From NCBI RefSeq assembly GCF_009601685.2, contig NZ_CP045701.2:5766001-5830000 (forward strand): DNA of 64,000 bases, in the 5' to 3' direction. This stretch comes from Pseudomonas brassicacearum (GTDB taxonomy: Bacteria; Pseudomonadota; Gammaproteobacteria; Pseudomonadales; Pseudomonadaceae). The notes under the pieces were generated by a model. That model was given only the letters and a program-made list of their open reading frames with translations, did no database searches and was not told where the DNA came from. Numbering within the stretch: the stretch's first letter is position 1; the number at the start of each line of letters is the position of its first letter. This document shows positions 47,516-55,808 of this stretch, in pieces. A program made the position numbers and the translations under genes.

Positions 47516-47752
47516 GGTAAAGCTCCTAGAGTCTATTGGAGCTACCACCATTCGCTGCGAAACGAAGTTGGGGTGGCAGCTGTACGCGGGTTCGCAGACC
47601 GGGACTCTAGGGACCGGCAGACCCAAGGGGTCTCCCACGCACAGCCACCTCTGACGAAATCACAGACATGGGTAATCTGCTTTCGAAGGTGACGTTGTGC
47701 GCCTATAGAGTCCGGGCTGCGAAACCCGATCACTGATGCTCAGTGACAGGAC
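47516..47752 (-). other. Structured 5' leader of the DUF3077-like gene
   Basis: About 235 bases with several dyads: TCACTGA/TCAGTGA (47729-47746), AGACCC/GGGTCT (near 47625), CCACC/GGTGG (47544-47577), and three forms of CTGCGAA-CCCG in alternating sense, plus ACTCTAG and CTATAGAGT marks. No open frame explains it. The pattern suggests a folded RNA leader or a repeat mobilised with the gene. Confidence 0.55.
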
Positions 47753-47887
47753 TCAAACTACCGACGCCCTCCGAGACGCACAAGCCGGCGGATTCTGGCG
47801 TAGTTGTAGGCAATGGCGCAAGGCAATGTCGGTCGTGGCTGGTCTCGTGGAGTCACGATAAACAACTGGCCGAAATGTTGGCTGACA

Positions 47888-47922
47888 CACCGCTATCGCG
47901 AGCAAGCTCGCTCCCACAGAGG
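47888..47922. repeat. Single REP, GTGGGAGC family
   Basis: CGCTATCGCGAGCAAGCTCG followed by CTCCCACAG; a lone copy in the gap between the leader and levansucrase. Confidence 0.75.
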
Positions 47923-47956
47923 GGCTTGTGCACATACGTCGCAGGGAAATGCATTC

Positions 47957-47986
47957 ACGACTGGCTGCATCCTTGCAGCCAGTCGC
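47957..47986. terminator. Perfect 12-bp hairpin downstream of levansucrase
   Basis: CGACTGGCTGCA and TGCAGCCAGTCG pair perfectly over TCCT. It lies 135 bases past the levansucrase stop and has no T-run, so terminator function is uncertain. Nothing else is seen in 47987-48120. Confidence 0.4.
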
Positions 47987-48120
47987 GAAGAGGGTTACGA
48001 CGCGTTGTTCAATGGGGCTTGCGAGCAATGTCGCAATGAATCAGGCGGGATATCTCGATCATATCCACAACGGTTTTGTCATCGACCGCAAACCCGCTGC
48101 CTGAAACCCCTGTGTTGCTG

Positions 48121-49395
48121 TTACTTGAGGGTGACGTCGAGCATCGGCGGGATGTAACCGTAGTCGTACTCGGCCACCACGAACGTCTGCAGCCCTTTTA
48201 TTTTCATGCCCACCGTTGGCGCCTCGGTGCCACCGACACGAATCTGCGTGCCGGTTTCGTCGGTCGGTACGCTGTCGATGAAGGAGGTCACCAGGCCGTT
48301 TGGCATTACATAGTGCGAGTAGGTCTGGAATGGCTGCGAGGACGGGTTGCCCAGCACCAGGCCGGAACCGTTCAGTGGCACGTAAGGGCCGAACAGCGAG
48401 TCCGCGACGAAACCGTACACCCCGTCCGGCCCGGTTACACCGTCGGCATAGGTGAAGGTATGGCTAATCGTGAACAGGTAGTACTTGCCATCCTGGAACA
48501 CGAAGTGCGGGCGCTCGGTCTGGTCGTTTACCCCGACGGCGGTCAGCAGTGGCGGCAGCATTTCCCAGTCGTCACCGTCTGCATCGCGGGCTACGGCGAT
48601 GCCGACACAGGCGGTCTGGTAGCGCGAGTTGCCGACATCTTCATAACCCGGCGGCACGTTGCCGATTTCTGCCTCTCCTACTTTGTGCGAGCCGCGCTCA
48701 CCGGCCACGTTGCCCTCGAACAGCATGTAGAGCTTGCCGTCTTTCGGGTCGCGGAAAGGCCATGGGTCGCGGAAACCCCAGAAGGCGTTTTGTGCTTCGG
48801 TCTGGTACATGTTGCCGTCGGCCTCGAACAGCGGCTTGACCTTCTCGAAGCCGACCATGCTGACACCGTGTTCAGTGGTCACCACCCGACCGCGCACCTT
48901 GACGATGGTCGCGCCTGGGGTGACGGCGGTGTAATACAGGTCCACTTCACCTCGGTCGTTCAACAGGATCGGCGTACCGGCCCATTCGCGAGCGGTCGGC
49001 GAAACGCCTTCGGCCATCACGCGGCCACCGAATTCCCAGTTCTTGCCGGTGCGAGAAAACCAGTAGTACATCTTTGCCCGACCGTGACGATCGTTCCAAT
49101 CGCGGAGGATGTCGTAGTTACCGTCCTCGTCGAGGTACTGCGGGTCGTTTGGATGACGATCGGCCGTCAGGGTGAAGATCACCGACCAGCCATCGACGGA
49201 CGTCACGTTACCGTCCAAGTCGCGCAGGGGCATGGTGTCCCAGATGAACACGTCGTTGTTCAGTACCGGGAAATCCGCGCTGACCAGTGGCTGGGTGGTG
49301 GTGGGGTCATCCGCCCGGACTTTCAACGCATCAGCGCGGGTCCAGAGGCTGGGTTGATGGGGGGTTACACCGAATTTTTCAGTGGTGGTTTTCAT
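48121..49395 (-). CDS. lsc: Levansucrase (GH68)
   Basis: Levansucrase splits sucrose and polymerises fructose into levan outside the cell. The 424-residue protein has no classical signal peptide, as in Pseudomonas syringae Lsc and other Gram-negative forms. GH68 features are visible: [11 protein letters not shown] with the nucleophile Asp, the sugar-binding [25 protein letters not shown] with the RDP motif that stabilises the transition state, and [22 protein letters not shown] with the acid/base Glu. GAGG precedes the ATG. It stands alone among accessory DNA with its own promoter. Confidence 0.96.
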   Translation of the reverse strand: MKTTTEKFGVTPHQPSLWTRADALKVRADDPTTTQPLVSADFPVLNNDVFIWDTMPLRDLDGNVTSVDGWSVIFTLTADRHPNDPQYLDEDGNYDILRDWNDRHGRAKMYYWFSRTGKNWEFGGRVMAEGVSPTAREWAGTPILLNDRGEVDLYYTAVTPGATIVKVRGRVVTTEHGVSMVGFEKVKPLFEADGNMYQTEAQNAFWGFRDPWPFRDPKDGKLYMLFEGNVAGERGSHKVGEAEIGNVPPGYEDVGNSRYQTACVGIAVARDADGDDWEMLPPLLTAVGVNDQTERPHFVFQDGKYYLFTISHTFTYADGVTGPDGVYGFVADSLFGPYVPLNGSGLVLGNPSSQPFQTYSHYVMPNGLVTSFIDSVPTDETGTQIRVGGTEAPTVGMKIKGLQTFVVAEYDYGYIPPMLDVTLK

Positions 49396-49447
49396 AGGTT
49401 ATTGCCTCGTCCATGAATGGATTCAAATAAATGATGCTTTAGAAATA

Positions 49448-49463
49448 CTGTATGTGCATACAG
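49448..49463. promoter_or_regulatory. LexA-type box over the levansucrase promoter start
   Basis: CTGTATGTGCATACAG matches CTGT-N8-ACAG, the SOS box, and is palindromic except at the central two bases, extended by A/T at the edges. It lies about 10 bases past the -10 box and so covers the predicted transcription start, where a repressor would block initiation. Confidence 0.6.
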
Positions 49464-49472
49464 TGAAGCAAC

Positions 49473-49500
49473 CTTATAGAGGGTTATGCATGTGGGTCAA
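49473..49500 (-). promoter_or_regulatory. Sigma-70 promoter of levansucrase
   Basis: On the minus strand, TTGACC (49500-49495) and TATAAG (49478-49473) are 16 bases apart and about 80 bases before the start codon. An imperfect ATGCAT-rich stretch overlaps and precedes the -35 box. Confidence 0.65.
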
Positions 49501-49977
49501 GCATAAAAATGCATTTGTGCATAATTTGGTTTTTTCTTTCAGCTGATACGTTTCAGCCGTGAACGTTTGCAGAAGTTAGTTCTTGGGTAGATCGACGACG
49601 TTGCCTGCACGGTCGGTGCTCTGAACGCTACTCGGTGGAAAGCGCGCGTAACGGGGCACCGGGCGAAAGCAATGCATAGAGGGATTGGTCAACTGAGCCT
49701 GTGCGTTCTGCGCAAAGGCCAATGCGGGGTGGGGAGCCACACGGGTTTTAGATTTGTCGCCGTCGGCGGCATGAAGGGAAGCGGGACGTGGTGAGCTGAT
49801 TGCGAGGTGGTGAGTCAGTGGTTCTGATGTTGACTGGTATAGCGCTATCGCGAGCAGGCTCGCTCCCACAGTGGGGGGTATGAAATGCCTGTTATGGCGG
49901 TGGGTCACGAATGCTCAGCCACTCAATACCCGGGGTAAGCGCGGCTCTGGATTTCACACCTCGAGGTCAGGGTTGGT
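49501..49977. other. Gap without a supported gene
   Basis: Contains one REP copy (about 49841-49873, CGCTATCGCGAGCAGGCTCG then CTCCCACAG). A 110-codon minus-strand frame crosses that REP and has no recognisable family, so I do not call it. The sequence CCCGGGGTAAGCGCGGC at about 49930 also occurs near 47134. Confidence 0.6.
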
Positions 49978-50982
49978 CTAGGCAATCGCGCAAACAAAAC
50001 TCCTGACGCGGCCGGCTTCAACACCCAACAAGCCTATTTCGGTTTCATCAATGGCTTGGAGTTGAACCAGGTTCATGGCTTCGCGCCGGTAAACTGCACT
50101 GCCCTCTGAATCTGCATGAACCACATACCCCCCAGGCTTTACGCCTACACGAGCCTTGTCGAGAGCAATACTGGCCGAGACCAGGATATGGAAATCCAGG
50201 ACGTTGTTCTTATGCAAAACCGTCGCGCCAATGAAATGTTCTGCGCATATTTCCAAAGCCATCTGCAGCCCATGGACCGCTGGGGTTTCCCGATAGCTGC
50301 CCGGCATGAATATCTTATCTTCCCAGAACTGCGCGTCATTCAGTTCTTCCAGCCCATCGTTTCCTATGTTGGGGTAACGTTTATGCTGGTAAAAAACGTT
50401 TCCATTCCAAATGATGAAGCCTGTATTTCTAACGATTCCGTCGCCGGCTTTTGAACCTTCTGTTTCGATTGCTGCGATCCGCTCCTTCGTAGCCCTTGCA
50501 TAATCGCCATAAACCCCTTTGTTTATGCGGTCCCGCCCCGGGATTTCATTCACAACCGCATCCATTTGCGCACCATATTTTGCCTTGTTGATATTTCTGG
50601 CCTGCCCCCATGATTTCAACTGCTGGGTTTCTCTTTTCCGCATCCTGGAGTCTGGACGCCGCATTGATTTGAACCAAAGCGTCGTGCCTGGGACGAATAT
50701 CAGCCATGGATTTATCTTTGAAATATCTATCAATGTTGCGCGGATGATTTCTTTTTCTTCCTCCGAAATAAACGAGACAGGCATTTCCTTGGAGAAAAGA
50801 TACTCGGGGGCGACGACAAGGCAATAATCCAGTTGATGTCGATCGATATGTTTGGTGAAGGCCGTTCTCGCCATGTACAGCAAAGCCCCGATTCTAAGCT
50901 GTATGCAGAGAAGACTGTTCGCGACGGGGACTCTTAATCTGCGTGTATCGAAGTCCCAGACCACCACCAGCACGTTCGGCAT
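49978..50982 (-). CDS. Divergent nitrilase-superfamily protein
   Basis: The 334-residue protein is not a close match to any named enzyme that I know, but it keeps the order of the nitrilase Glu-Lys-Cys triad: LDYCLVVAPEYLFSKE (Glu, about residue 62), RNTGFIIWNGNVFYQHKRYPN (Lys, about 205) and LQMALEICAEHFIGATV (Cys, about 247). Between them PWLIFVPGTTLWF fits the second strand of the fold. I infer amide or nitrile hydrolysis or a transferase of that type on an unknown substrate. GGAGGAAAGG right before the ATG at 50982 fixes the start. Codon use is more AT-rich than in core genes. No partner gene lies beside it. Confidence 0.7.
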   Translation of the reverse strand: MPNVLVVVWDFDTRRLRVPVANSLLCIQLRIGALLYMARTAFTKHIDRHQLDYCLVVAPEYLFSKEMPVSFISEEEKEIIRATLIDISKINPWLIFVPGTTLWFKSMRRPDSRMRKRETQQLKSWGQARNINKAKYGAQMDAVVNEIPGRDRINKGVYGDYARATKERIAAIETEGSKAGDGIVRNTGFIIWNGNVFYQHKRYPNIGNDGLEELNDAQFWEDKIFMPGSYRETPAVHGLQMALEICAEHFIGATVLHKNNVLDFHILVSASIALDKARVGVKPGGYVVHADSEGSAVYRREAMNLVQLQAIDETEIGLLGVEAGRVRSFVCAIA

Positions 50983-51159
50983 CCTTTCCTCCCGCCTGGC
51001 TGCTGAGCGGTGCCGCAAGCCGGGTTGGCCGCATTCGTGTGAGAAGGCACTTGGCGCATATTCCAGGAAAATTCAGCTTAGATGAGCCAGGACGATTTGG
51101 CCGGCAGCCCCTGAAAAATATTTGTGAAACGCAAGAATCGAGGCTCTTTTGGATGCCGC

Positions 51160-51194
51160 AAAAAAATCGGGCAGGTGACCAACCTGCCCGATGC
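51160..51194 (-). terminator. Rho-independent terminator, probably of the aldehyde dehydrogenase gene
   Basis: On the minus strand ATCGGGCAGG and CCTGCCCGAT pair over seven bases, then six T follow. It lies 15 bases after the orphan aldehyde-dehydrogenase tail at 51210-51245 and now also ends the Fic transcript. Confidence 0.88.
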
Positions 51195-51209
51195 CAACGA
51201 CCTGCCCCA

Positions 51210-51245
51210 TCAACCCAACGTATTCAGGCACACCACCTTCGGCTG
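51210..51245 (-). pseudogene. Orphan 3' end of an aldehyde dehydrogenase gene
   Basis: The minus strand encodes [11 protein letters not shown] and a stop, the same eleven residues that end the intact gene at 52982-53017. The two copies differ at 4 of 36 bases, all synonymous. It is followed by a good terminator, so it looks like the original end of that gene (or the end brought by a donor), left behind when the Fic segment entered. Confidence 0.8.
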
Positions 51246-51251
51246 AGAAGG

Positions 51252-52373
51252 TCAGGCATAAGGCCTGAACTCATTGTTATCCCGAGTCAACAACTGCATC
51301 AGTTTCGGGTGGATAAAGAGCTTTTCCTTGCCGACCTGCGCTTCCTGGAGAACGCCGACGTCAACGAGATCTTTGAGGTAGCGAGAGGCAGCCTGGCGCC
51401 CGGCAATTTGTTTCTCGACGAGGTTATGGATGCGGCAATACGGTTGTTCGAAGATCACATCCACCAATTCACGGGAATAGATTTTCGGCAGTTGCTCACG
51501 AACGAATTGGGTCGTGTGTTCGGACAGGCTGCGGATGGCGGCGATTTTGGCGCAGGTCCAGCGGGCGGTTTCTTCCACGGCGCTAAGCATGTAGAGCAGC
51601 CAGGGCTCCCATGCCTGTTCGCGGGTGACGTCGAGCAGGAGACGGTAGTAGTCGGCTCGGTGGGCAATGATGTAACGGCTGAGATAGAGAATCGGTAGAT
51701 TCAGCAGCCCCTCCTGAATCAGGAACAGCGTATTAAGCACCCTCCCGGTACGGCCATTGCCATCGGTGAACGGGTGAATAGCCTCGAACTGGTAGTGCCC
51801 GACGGCCATACGCACCAGCGGGTCCAAATCCGTCTCGTTGTGCAGGAAGCGCTCCCAGTTGGCGAGCAAATCACGTAGATGATCTTCGCCGTCCGGTGGG
51901 GTGTAGATGATTTCGCCGGTACGGTCGTTGGCCAATTGGGTGCCGGGTACGCGTCGAATGTCCATGTTTACGCCCTTTAGCGTGCGGCAGATTTCGACTG
52001 CGGTGCCCGTGGATAAGGGGCGCTCGGCAAGCGACAGGAAGCCGTGGTGTAGGGCTTTGCGATAACGCAAGGCTTCCTTGGTCGCCGGATCAGCATGGCC
52101 GTCAGCCTCCTGGGCATGCTGAAAGAGCAAGTCCGTGGTGGTGACGATACTTTCGATCTCGGAACTGTCCTTGGCTTCCAGCAAGGGAATGGTGTTGATC
52201 AGTACCGTTTGGTTGGGTATCAGTTCGGCTGCCTGCTTCAACTCAGCCAAGGCCGTGCGCGCCTCGATACAGCGCTTGAGTACTGCACGGGTTTCCAGTT
52301 CGGCTGCTGGAGGCAGACGCGGTAATTGGTTATACGGCTTATCGGCCTGCCAGACGTAAGGCGCTGCAGTCAT
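51252..52373 (-). CDS. Fic-domain AMPylase-like protein
   Basis: Fic proteins transfer AMP or other groups from nucleotides to target hydroxyls. The 373-residue protein has a complete active motif HPFTDGNGRTGR with the catalytic His, an N-terminal DUF4172-like helical region, the inhibitory-helix-like SSEIESIVTTTD (S-x-x-x-E, but with Ser in place of the following Gly or Asn) placing it near class II, and a C-terminal winged helix (VEKQIAGRQAASRYLKDLVDVGVLQEAQVGKEKLFIHP). The target is unknown. ATG at 52373; the ribosome site is weak. It lies between duplicated aldehyde-dehydrogenase tails. Confidence 0.92.
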   Translation of the reverse strand: MTAAPYVWQADKPYNQLPRLPPAAELETRAVLKRCIEARTALAELKQAAELIPNQTVLINTIPLLEAKDSSEIESIVTTTDLLFQHAQEADGHADPATKEALRYRKALHHGFLSLAERPLSTGTAVEICRTLKGVNMDIRRVPGTQLANDRTGEIIYTPPDGEDHLRDLLANWERFLHNETDLDPLVRMAVGHYQFEAIHPFTDGNGRTGRVLNTLFLIQEGLLNLPILYLSRYIIAHRADYYRLLLDVTREQAWEPWLLYMLSAVEETARWTCAKIAAIRSLSEHTTQFVREQLPKIYSRELVDVIFEQPYCRIHNLVEKQIAGRQAASRYLKDLVDVGVLQEAQVGKEKLFIHPKLMQLLTRDNNEFRPYA

Positions 52374-52455
52374 GGGGCGATCCTGGTCCTTTAGATTAAA
52401 GGGCAAGGGCGCTCAATCCGCCCTCTCGTGTCGTCAGTGTAAACACGAGGGGATA

Positions 52456-52557
52456 ACGTGTCGCTGTTTTTCGATTTTTGCGACACGTTCTGTTCTCATG
52501 TCGCTGACGACGACATGAGGGCGGAACGTGTTGTCAAAATGGCGTTTTAGCGACATG
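52456..52557. repeat. TGTCGC double-hairpin element, copy 1
   Basis: About 102 bases with stems CGTGTCGC/GCGACACG and CATGTCG/CGACATG, then GTCAAAATGGCGTTTTAGCG and a last GCGACATG. Lies just upstream of the Fic gene. Confidence 0.85.
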
Positions 52558-52651
52558 TCTTCAGGCGCGCGTCATTTAGATAGAAAATTCGGAAATACCG
52601 ATTTTTCTCATCACCTGCTCCGGAGCCGATTCGCCTTCCTTGAAAACGTGC

Positions 52652-52725
52652 TCATTTGATAGTCGACTTGGCCGTGCCAAACAGCTCCGCCGTCTGCTCT
52701 TGGATCAGCCAAACCGGATACATGG
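52652..52725 (-). pseudogene. Remnant of a RhuM-like gene
   Basis: The minus strand translates YPVWLIQEQTAELFGTAKST then a stop. This looks like the N-terminal HTH start of RhuM-type proteins (WLTQ-x-x-IAELFG). Upstream the frame runs into a REP repeat and the rest of the gene is gone, so it is a fragment. RhuM and Fic genes are often neighbours. Confidence 0.5.
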
Positions 52726-52731
52726 GAAGTG

Positions 52732-52775
52732 TGGGAGAAGGGCATCGCGGGCAAGCCTTGCTCCCACAGGGGTTT
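52732..52775. repeat. REP copy, GTGGGAGC family (diverged)
   Basis: GTGTGGGAGAAGGGCATCGC then GGGCAAGCCTTGCTCCCACAG; the left arm has lost part of its match. Confidence 0.65.
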
Positions 52776-52843
52776 GACTGGGTTGCGGGGTGGGGTTTAC
52801 TGGCCTTTTCGTGAACATGCCCGCTTCCACAGAGGACTGACAC

Positions 52844-52946
52844 AACGTGTCGCTGTTTTTTGATTTCTGCGACACGTTCCCTCCTCATGTCGCTGCTGGC
52901 GACATGAGAACAAAACTTGTCGTCAAAATGGCGTTTTAGCGACATG
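52844..52946. repeat. TGTCGC double-hairpin element, copy 2
   Basis: A direct repeat of copy 1, 388 bases away: the same stems CGTGTCGC/GCGACACG and CATGTCGC/GCGACATG, the same tail GTCAAAATGGCGTTTTAGCG. The loops differ, while the stems are kept or show paired changes. Confidence 0.85.
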
Positions 52947-52981
52947 ACAGGTCAAGCGATGCCTTCGGACTGACTCGCCCC

Positions 52982-54394
52982 TCACCCCAACGTATTCAAA
53001 CAAACCACCTTCGGCTGGGTCATTTCCTCATAGGCAAACCGCACCCCCTCCCTGCCCAAACTGCCGTATTTCGACCCGCCAAACGGCATCGCATCAAACC
53101 GGAAATCCGACGAGTCATTGATCATCACGCCCCCCGCTTCGATCCGTCGTGCAGCGCTCATCGCGGTGCTGAGGTCGTTGGTGAAAATCCCGGCGTGAAG
53201 CGCGTATTCAGGTTCGTTAGCCAACGCGATGGCTTCATCGAACGTGTCGAACGGCTGCAACACCACCACCGGGGCAAAGGCTTCGTTGCGCCAGAGTCGG
53301 CTGGAATGATCGACGTTTTCCAGCACGGTGGCGGCGTAGCAGGTGCCTTGGCGGCGGTGGCCGCAGAGTAAGGTGGCGCCTTGTTGCAGGGCTTCGTTGA
53401 CGACCTGTTCGGCGTTTTGCGCGGCTTGTTGGGTGATCATCGGGCCGATGTCGGTGTTGGCGAGCAGTGGGTTGCCGACCACCAAGGCTTGGGCCTGGTT
53501 GACTAAGCGTTCGCGGAAGGCGGCGTAGATCGGTGCGTGGATGAGCAGGCGTTGGGTGCCGATGCAGTTTTGCCCGGCGGCCCAGAAGGCGCCGGAGAGG
53601 CAGCTGTCGACGGCGGCGTCGAGGTTGCAGTCGCCCATGACGATGACGGGGGCATTGCCGCCGAGGTCCATGGCGAGTTTTTTCAGGCCGGCGGTGCGGG
53701 CGATTTGTTCGCCGGTGACGAAGCCGCCGGTGAAGGAGATCATTCGCACGTCGCGGGCGGCGACCAGGGCTTTGCCCAGTTCGGCGCCGCCGGTGGCGAC
53801 GGTGACCACGGTTTCAGGCAGGCCCGCGGCGACCAGGTACGACACCAGTTTGAGTGCCGACAACGGCGCCAGCTCGGACGGTTTGAGGATCACCGCGTTG
53901 CCGCCGGCGATGGCCGGGCCGAGTTTGTGGGCGACCAAGTTCAGCGGGTCGTTGTAGGGGGTGATGGCGACGATCAGGCCCAGGGGTTCGCGGGTGAACC
54001 AGCCTTGGCGAGATTCGGCGCCTTCGTAGGCGTCGAACGGCACGATTTCGCCGGCGTTGCGCTTGGCTTCTTCGGCGGAGAGCTTGAGGGTGTTGACGCA
54101 GCGTTTGACTTCTTTTTCCGCCTGCTTGAGGGTCTTGCCGGCTTCGTCGACGATCAGCCGGGCGAAGGTTTTGGCGTCGCGCTCGATGTTCAGTGCGGCT
54201 TGTTCGAGGATGCTGGCGCGGCGATGACGTGGGAGTGCGGCGCAAGCTTTTACGCCGCTACGTCCGGTCTCGAGCAGGTGTGGGACTTCCGAGGCGCACA
54301 CGTCGGCAACGGTGCCGACGATGCTGCCGTCAAATGGGTTGAGGACTTCGATGTGCGGTTCGACGACCGCCAGGGCCAGGCGCGATACGTTCAC
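52982..54394 (-). CDS. Aldehyde dehydrogenase family protein beside homoserine dehydrogenase
   Basis: The 470-residue protein is an NAD(P)-dependent aldehyde dehydrogenase: [31 protein letters not shown], nucleophile Cys in [14 protein letters not shown], and [37 protein letters not shown] at the end. The usual general base is in ELGG; here it reads MDLGGNAP, an Asp. The fold type is that of non-phosphorylating semialdehyde dehydrogenases including phosphonoacetaldehyde dehydrogenase. The GTG start overlaps the homoserine dehydrogenase stop (GTGA), so I infer that it oxidises aspartate semialdehyde or a close relative. Confidence 0.88.
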   Translation of the reverse strand: MNVSRLALAVVEPHIEVLNPFDGSIVGTVADVCASEVPHLLETGRSGVKACAALPRHRRASILEQAALNIERDAKTFARLIVDEAGKTLKQAEKEVKRCVNTLKLSAEEAKRNAGEIVPFDAYEGAESRQGWFTREPLGLIVAITPYNDPLNLVAHKLGPAIAGGNAVILKPSELAPLSALKLVSYLVAAGLPETVVTVATGGAELGKALVAARDVRMISFTGGFVTGEQIARTAGLKKLAMDLGGNAPVIVMGDCNLDAAVDSCLSGAFWAAGQNCIGTQRLLIHAPIYAAFRERLVNQAQALVVGNPLLANTDIGPMITQQAAQNAEQVVNEALQQGATLLCGHRRQGTCYAATVLENVDHSSRLWRNEAFAPVVVLQPFDTFDEAIALANEPEYALHAGIFTNDLSTAMSAARRIEAGGVMINDSSDFRFDAMPFGGSKYGSLGREGVRFAYEEMTQPKVVCLNTLG

Positions 54395-55449
54395 AGGTTG
54401 TGCTCCTGTTTGCGGGTTGCCGATTGGTGGATGTGGATGATGTCCGACAGCAGCGCAAAGGCGGTTTCGGTGCGGCCTGCGCCCGGACCGGAGACGGTGA
54501 CGGCGCCGAGCAGTTCGCTGGTGAAGGACACGGCGTTGGTGGCGCCGCTGATGCTCGCCAGTGGGTGGTCGTTGCTCAGCAGGCGCGGTTCGACGCTGGC
54601 GCTGATGGAGCCGTCGGCCTGGCGTGTGGCGGCGCCGATGAGTTTCCAGCGAGCACCGTCGTGGCGGGCTTTTTCGATGTCGGCGAGGCTGAGGGCGGAG
54701 ATGCCGCTGCAGGTGACGTCGCTGACGGTGAGTTTGGCGTCCAGCAGTTCGTTGGCGAGGATCACCACTTTGAGGCGCACGTCGTGGCCTTCGACGTCTG
54801 CCGTTGGATCGGCTTCGGCGTAGCCCAGGGCTTGGGCCTGGCTGACGGCTTCGGCGAATCCGAGACCGCCTTCCATGCAGGTGAGGACGAAGTTGGAGGT
54901 GCCGTTGAGGATGCCTTCGAAACCGCTGATCGAGCTGCCGGCCAGGGATTGTTTGGCGAGGCGGATGACGGGGGTGCCGCTCATCACCGAGCCTTCGTAT
55001 TCGAAGGCGACGTTGTTGCGCTGGGCCAGGGCTTTGAGCTCGGCGCCGTGCAGGGCGATGGGGCCTTTATTGGTGGTGACCACGTGTTTGCCGCGCTCCA
55101 GGGCCCAGCGGCAGAACGAGGTGGCGGGCTCGCCGTCCACCGGGTTGGTGAAGGTGGCTTCGGCGATGATGTCGGCGCCGCAGTCTTTGATCACGGCTTC
55201 GTTGAGGGCATCGACGGTGCCGCCGGGCAGTTGGGCCATGGCGCCTTGGGTGGCGGGCAGTTTGGCCAACAGTGCGGCGTCGAGGCCGTGGCGGTCCATC
55301 ACCGAACCGAGGAACAGGTCGGTCACGCCGACGATTTTCAGGGTGAAGCCGAGCTCGGTTTTCCACTGCTGGTTGCGCTCGGCAATCAGTTGAGCCAATG
55401 CCCGGTTCACACCGCCGAAGCCGACCAGCGCCAGTTTGTATTCAGTCAT
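54391..55449 (-). CDS. Homoserine dehydrogenase, short form
   Basis: This enzyme interconverts homoserine and L-aspartate-4-semialdehyde. The 352-residue protein has the Rossmann start [40 protein letters not shown], and the catalytic segment [17 protein letters not shown]...[23 protein letters not shown]. It lacks the C-terminal ACT domain of the biosynthetic Pseudomonas enzyme (about 430 residues), so threonine feedback is not expected. Translational overlap with an aldehyde dehydrogenase suggests the oxidative direction, homoserine to aspartate. Confidence 0.93.
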   Translation of the reverse strand: MTEYKLALVGFGGVNRALAQLIAERNQQWKTELGFTLKIVGVTDLFLGSVMDRHGLDAALLAKLPATQGAMAQLPGGTVDALNEAVIKDCGADIIAEATFTNPVDGEPATSFCRWALERGKHVVTTNKGPIALHGAELKALAQRNNVAFEYEGSVMSGTPVIRLAKQSLAGSSISGFEGILNGTSNFVLTCMEGGLGFAEAVSQAQALGYAEADPTADVEGHDVRLKVVILANELLDAKLTVSDVTCSGISALSLADIEKARHDGARWKLIGAATRQADGSISASVEPRLLSNDHPLASISGATNAVSFTSELLGAVTVSGPGAGRTETAFALLSDIIHIHQSATRKQEHNL

Positions 55450-55629
55450 TTTTGTTATGTCCTTGATCCGGGGGTGGGTTGTTGGGATCTAGGTTAGGGA
55501 GGTGGCGTGGGCAGTGAAATATGCCAATTTGCTCTATTTTTTGGGCGTTTTGACCAAGGGGTGGGCAAAGCGGTAAGGATGGGAAAAACCCAATAGGGTT
55601 CGGCTTACATCTCAGGCTGATGAGGCTCA

Positions 55630-55787
55630 TTTGTGGCGAGGGGATTTAGCGAAACGTCGCACCGCCCCGCTGGGCTGCGAAGCAGACCCAAAACCATGCG
55701 GCGCGGTGGGTCAGGTTGATTGAGGGTGACTAGGTTGGGGCTGCTGCGCAGCCCAGCGGGAGCAAGCTCCCTCGCCACAGGGTTCAC
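55630..55787. repeat. Inverted TGTGGCGAGGG repeat
   Basis: TTTGTGGCGAGGGGATTTAG with GCTGGGCTGCGAAGCAG faces CTGCTGCGCAGCCCAGCGGG and GCTCCCTCGCCACAGG. It fills most of the 359-base gap between the Lrp gene and homoserine dehydrogenase. The remaining 55450-55629 is the homoserine dehydrogenase leader and shows no clear promoter. Confidence 0.75.
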
Positions 55788-55808
55788 TGTTGTGACGGAT
55801 TAGCGTGC

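Noticed and set aside
48036..48104. Short plus-strand frame MNQAGYLDHIHNGFVIDRKP
   Set aside because: Protein-like in look but only 22 codons, without a ribosome site or known family; could be a gene scrap but cannot be supported.
49576..49908. 110-codon minus-strand frame
   Set aside because: Its first third translates a REP element and the rest has no family; no convincing ribosome site.
52652..52945. 97-codon minus-strand frame as a complete gene
   Set aside because: The upstream part crosses the second TGTCGC element and a REP copy. Only the last 20 codons look like a real (RhuM) remnant.
53537..54823. 428-codon plus-strand frame opposite aldehyde and homoserine dehydrogenases
   Set aside because: Gly/Ala/Val-rich low-complexity translation, no family, fully opposite to two genes with intact motifs.
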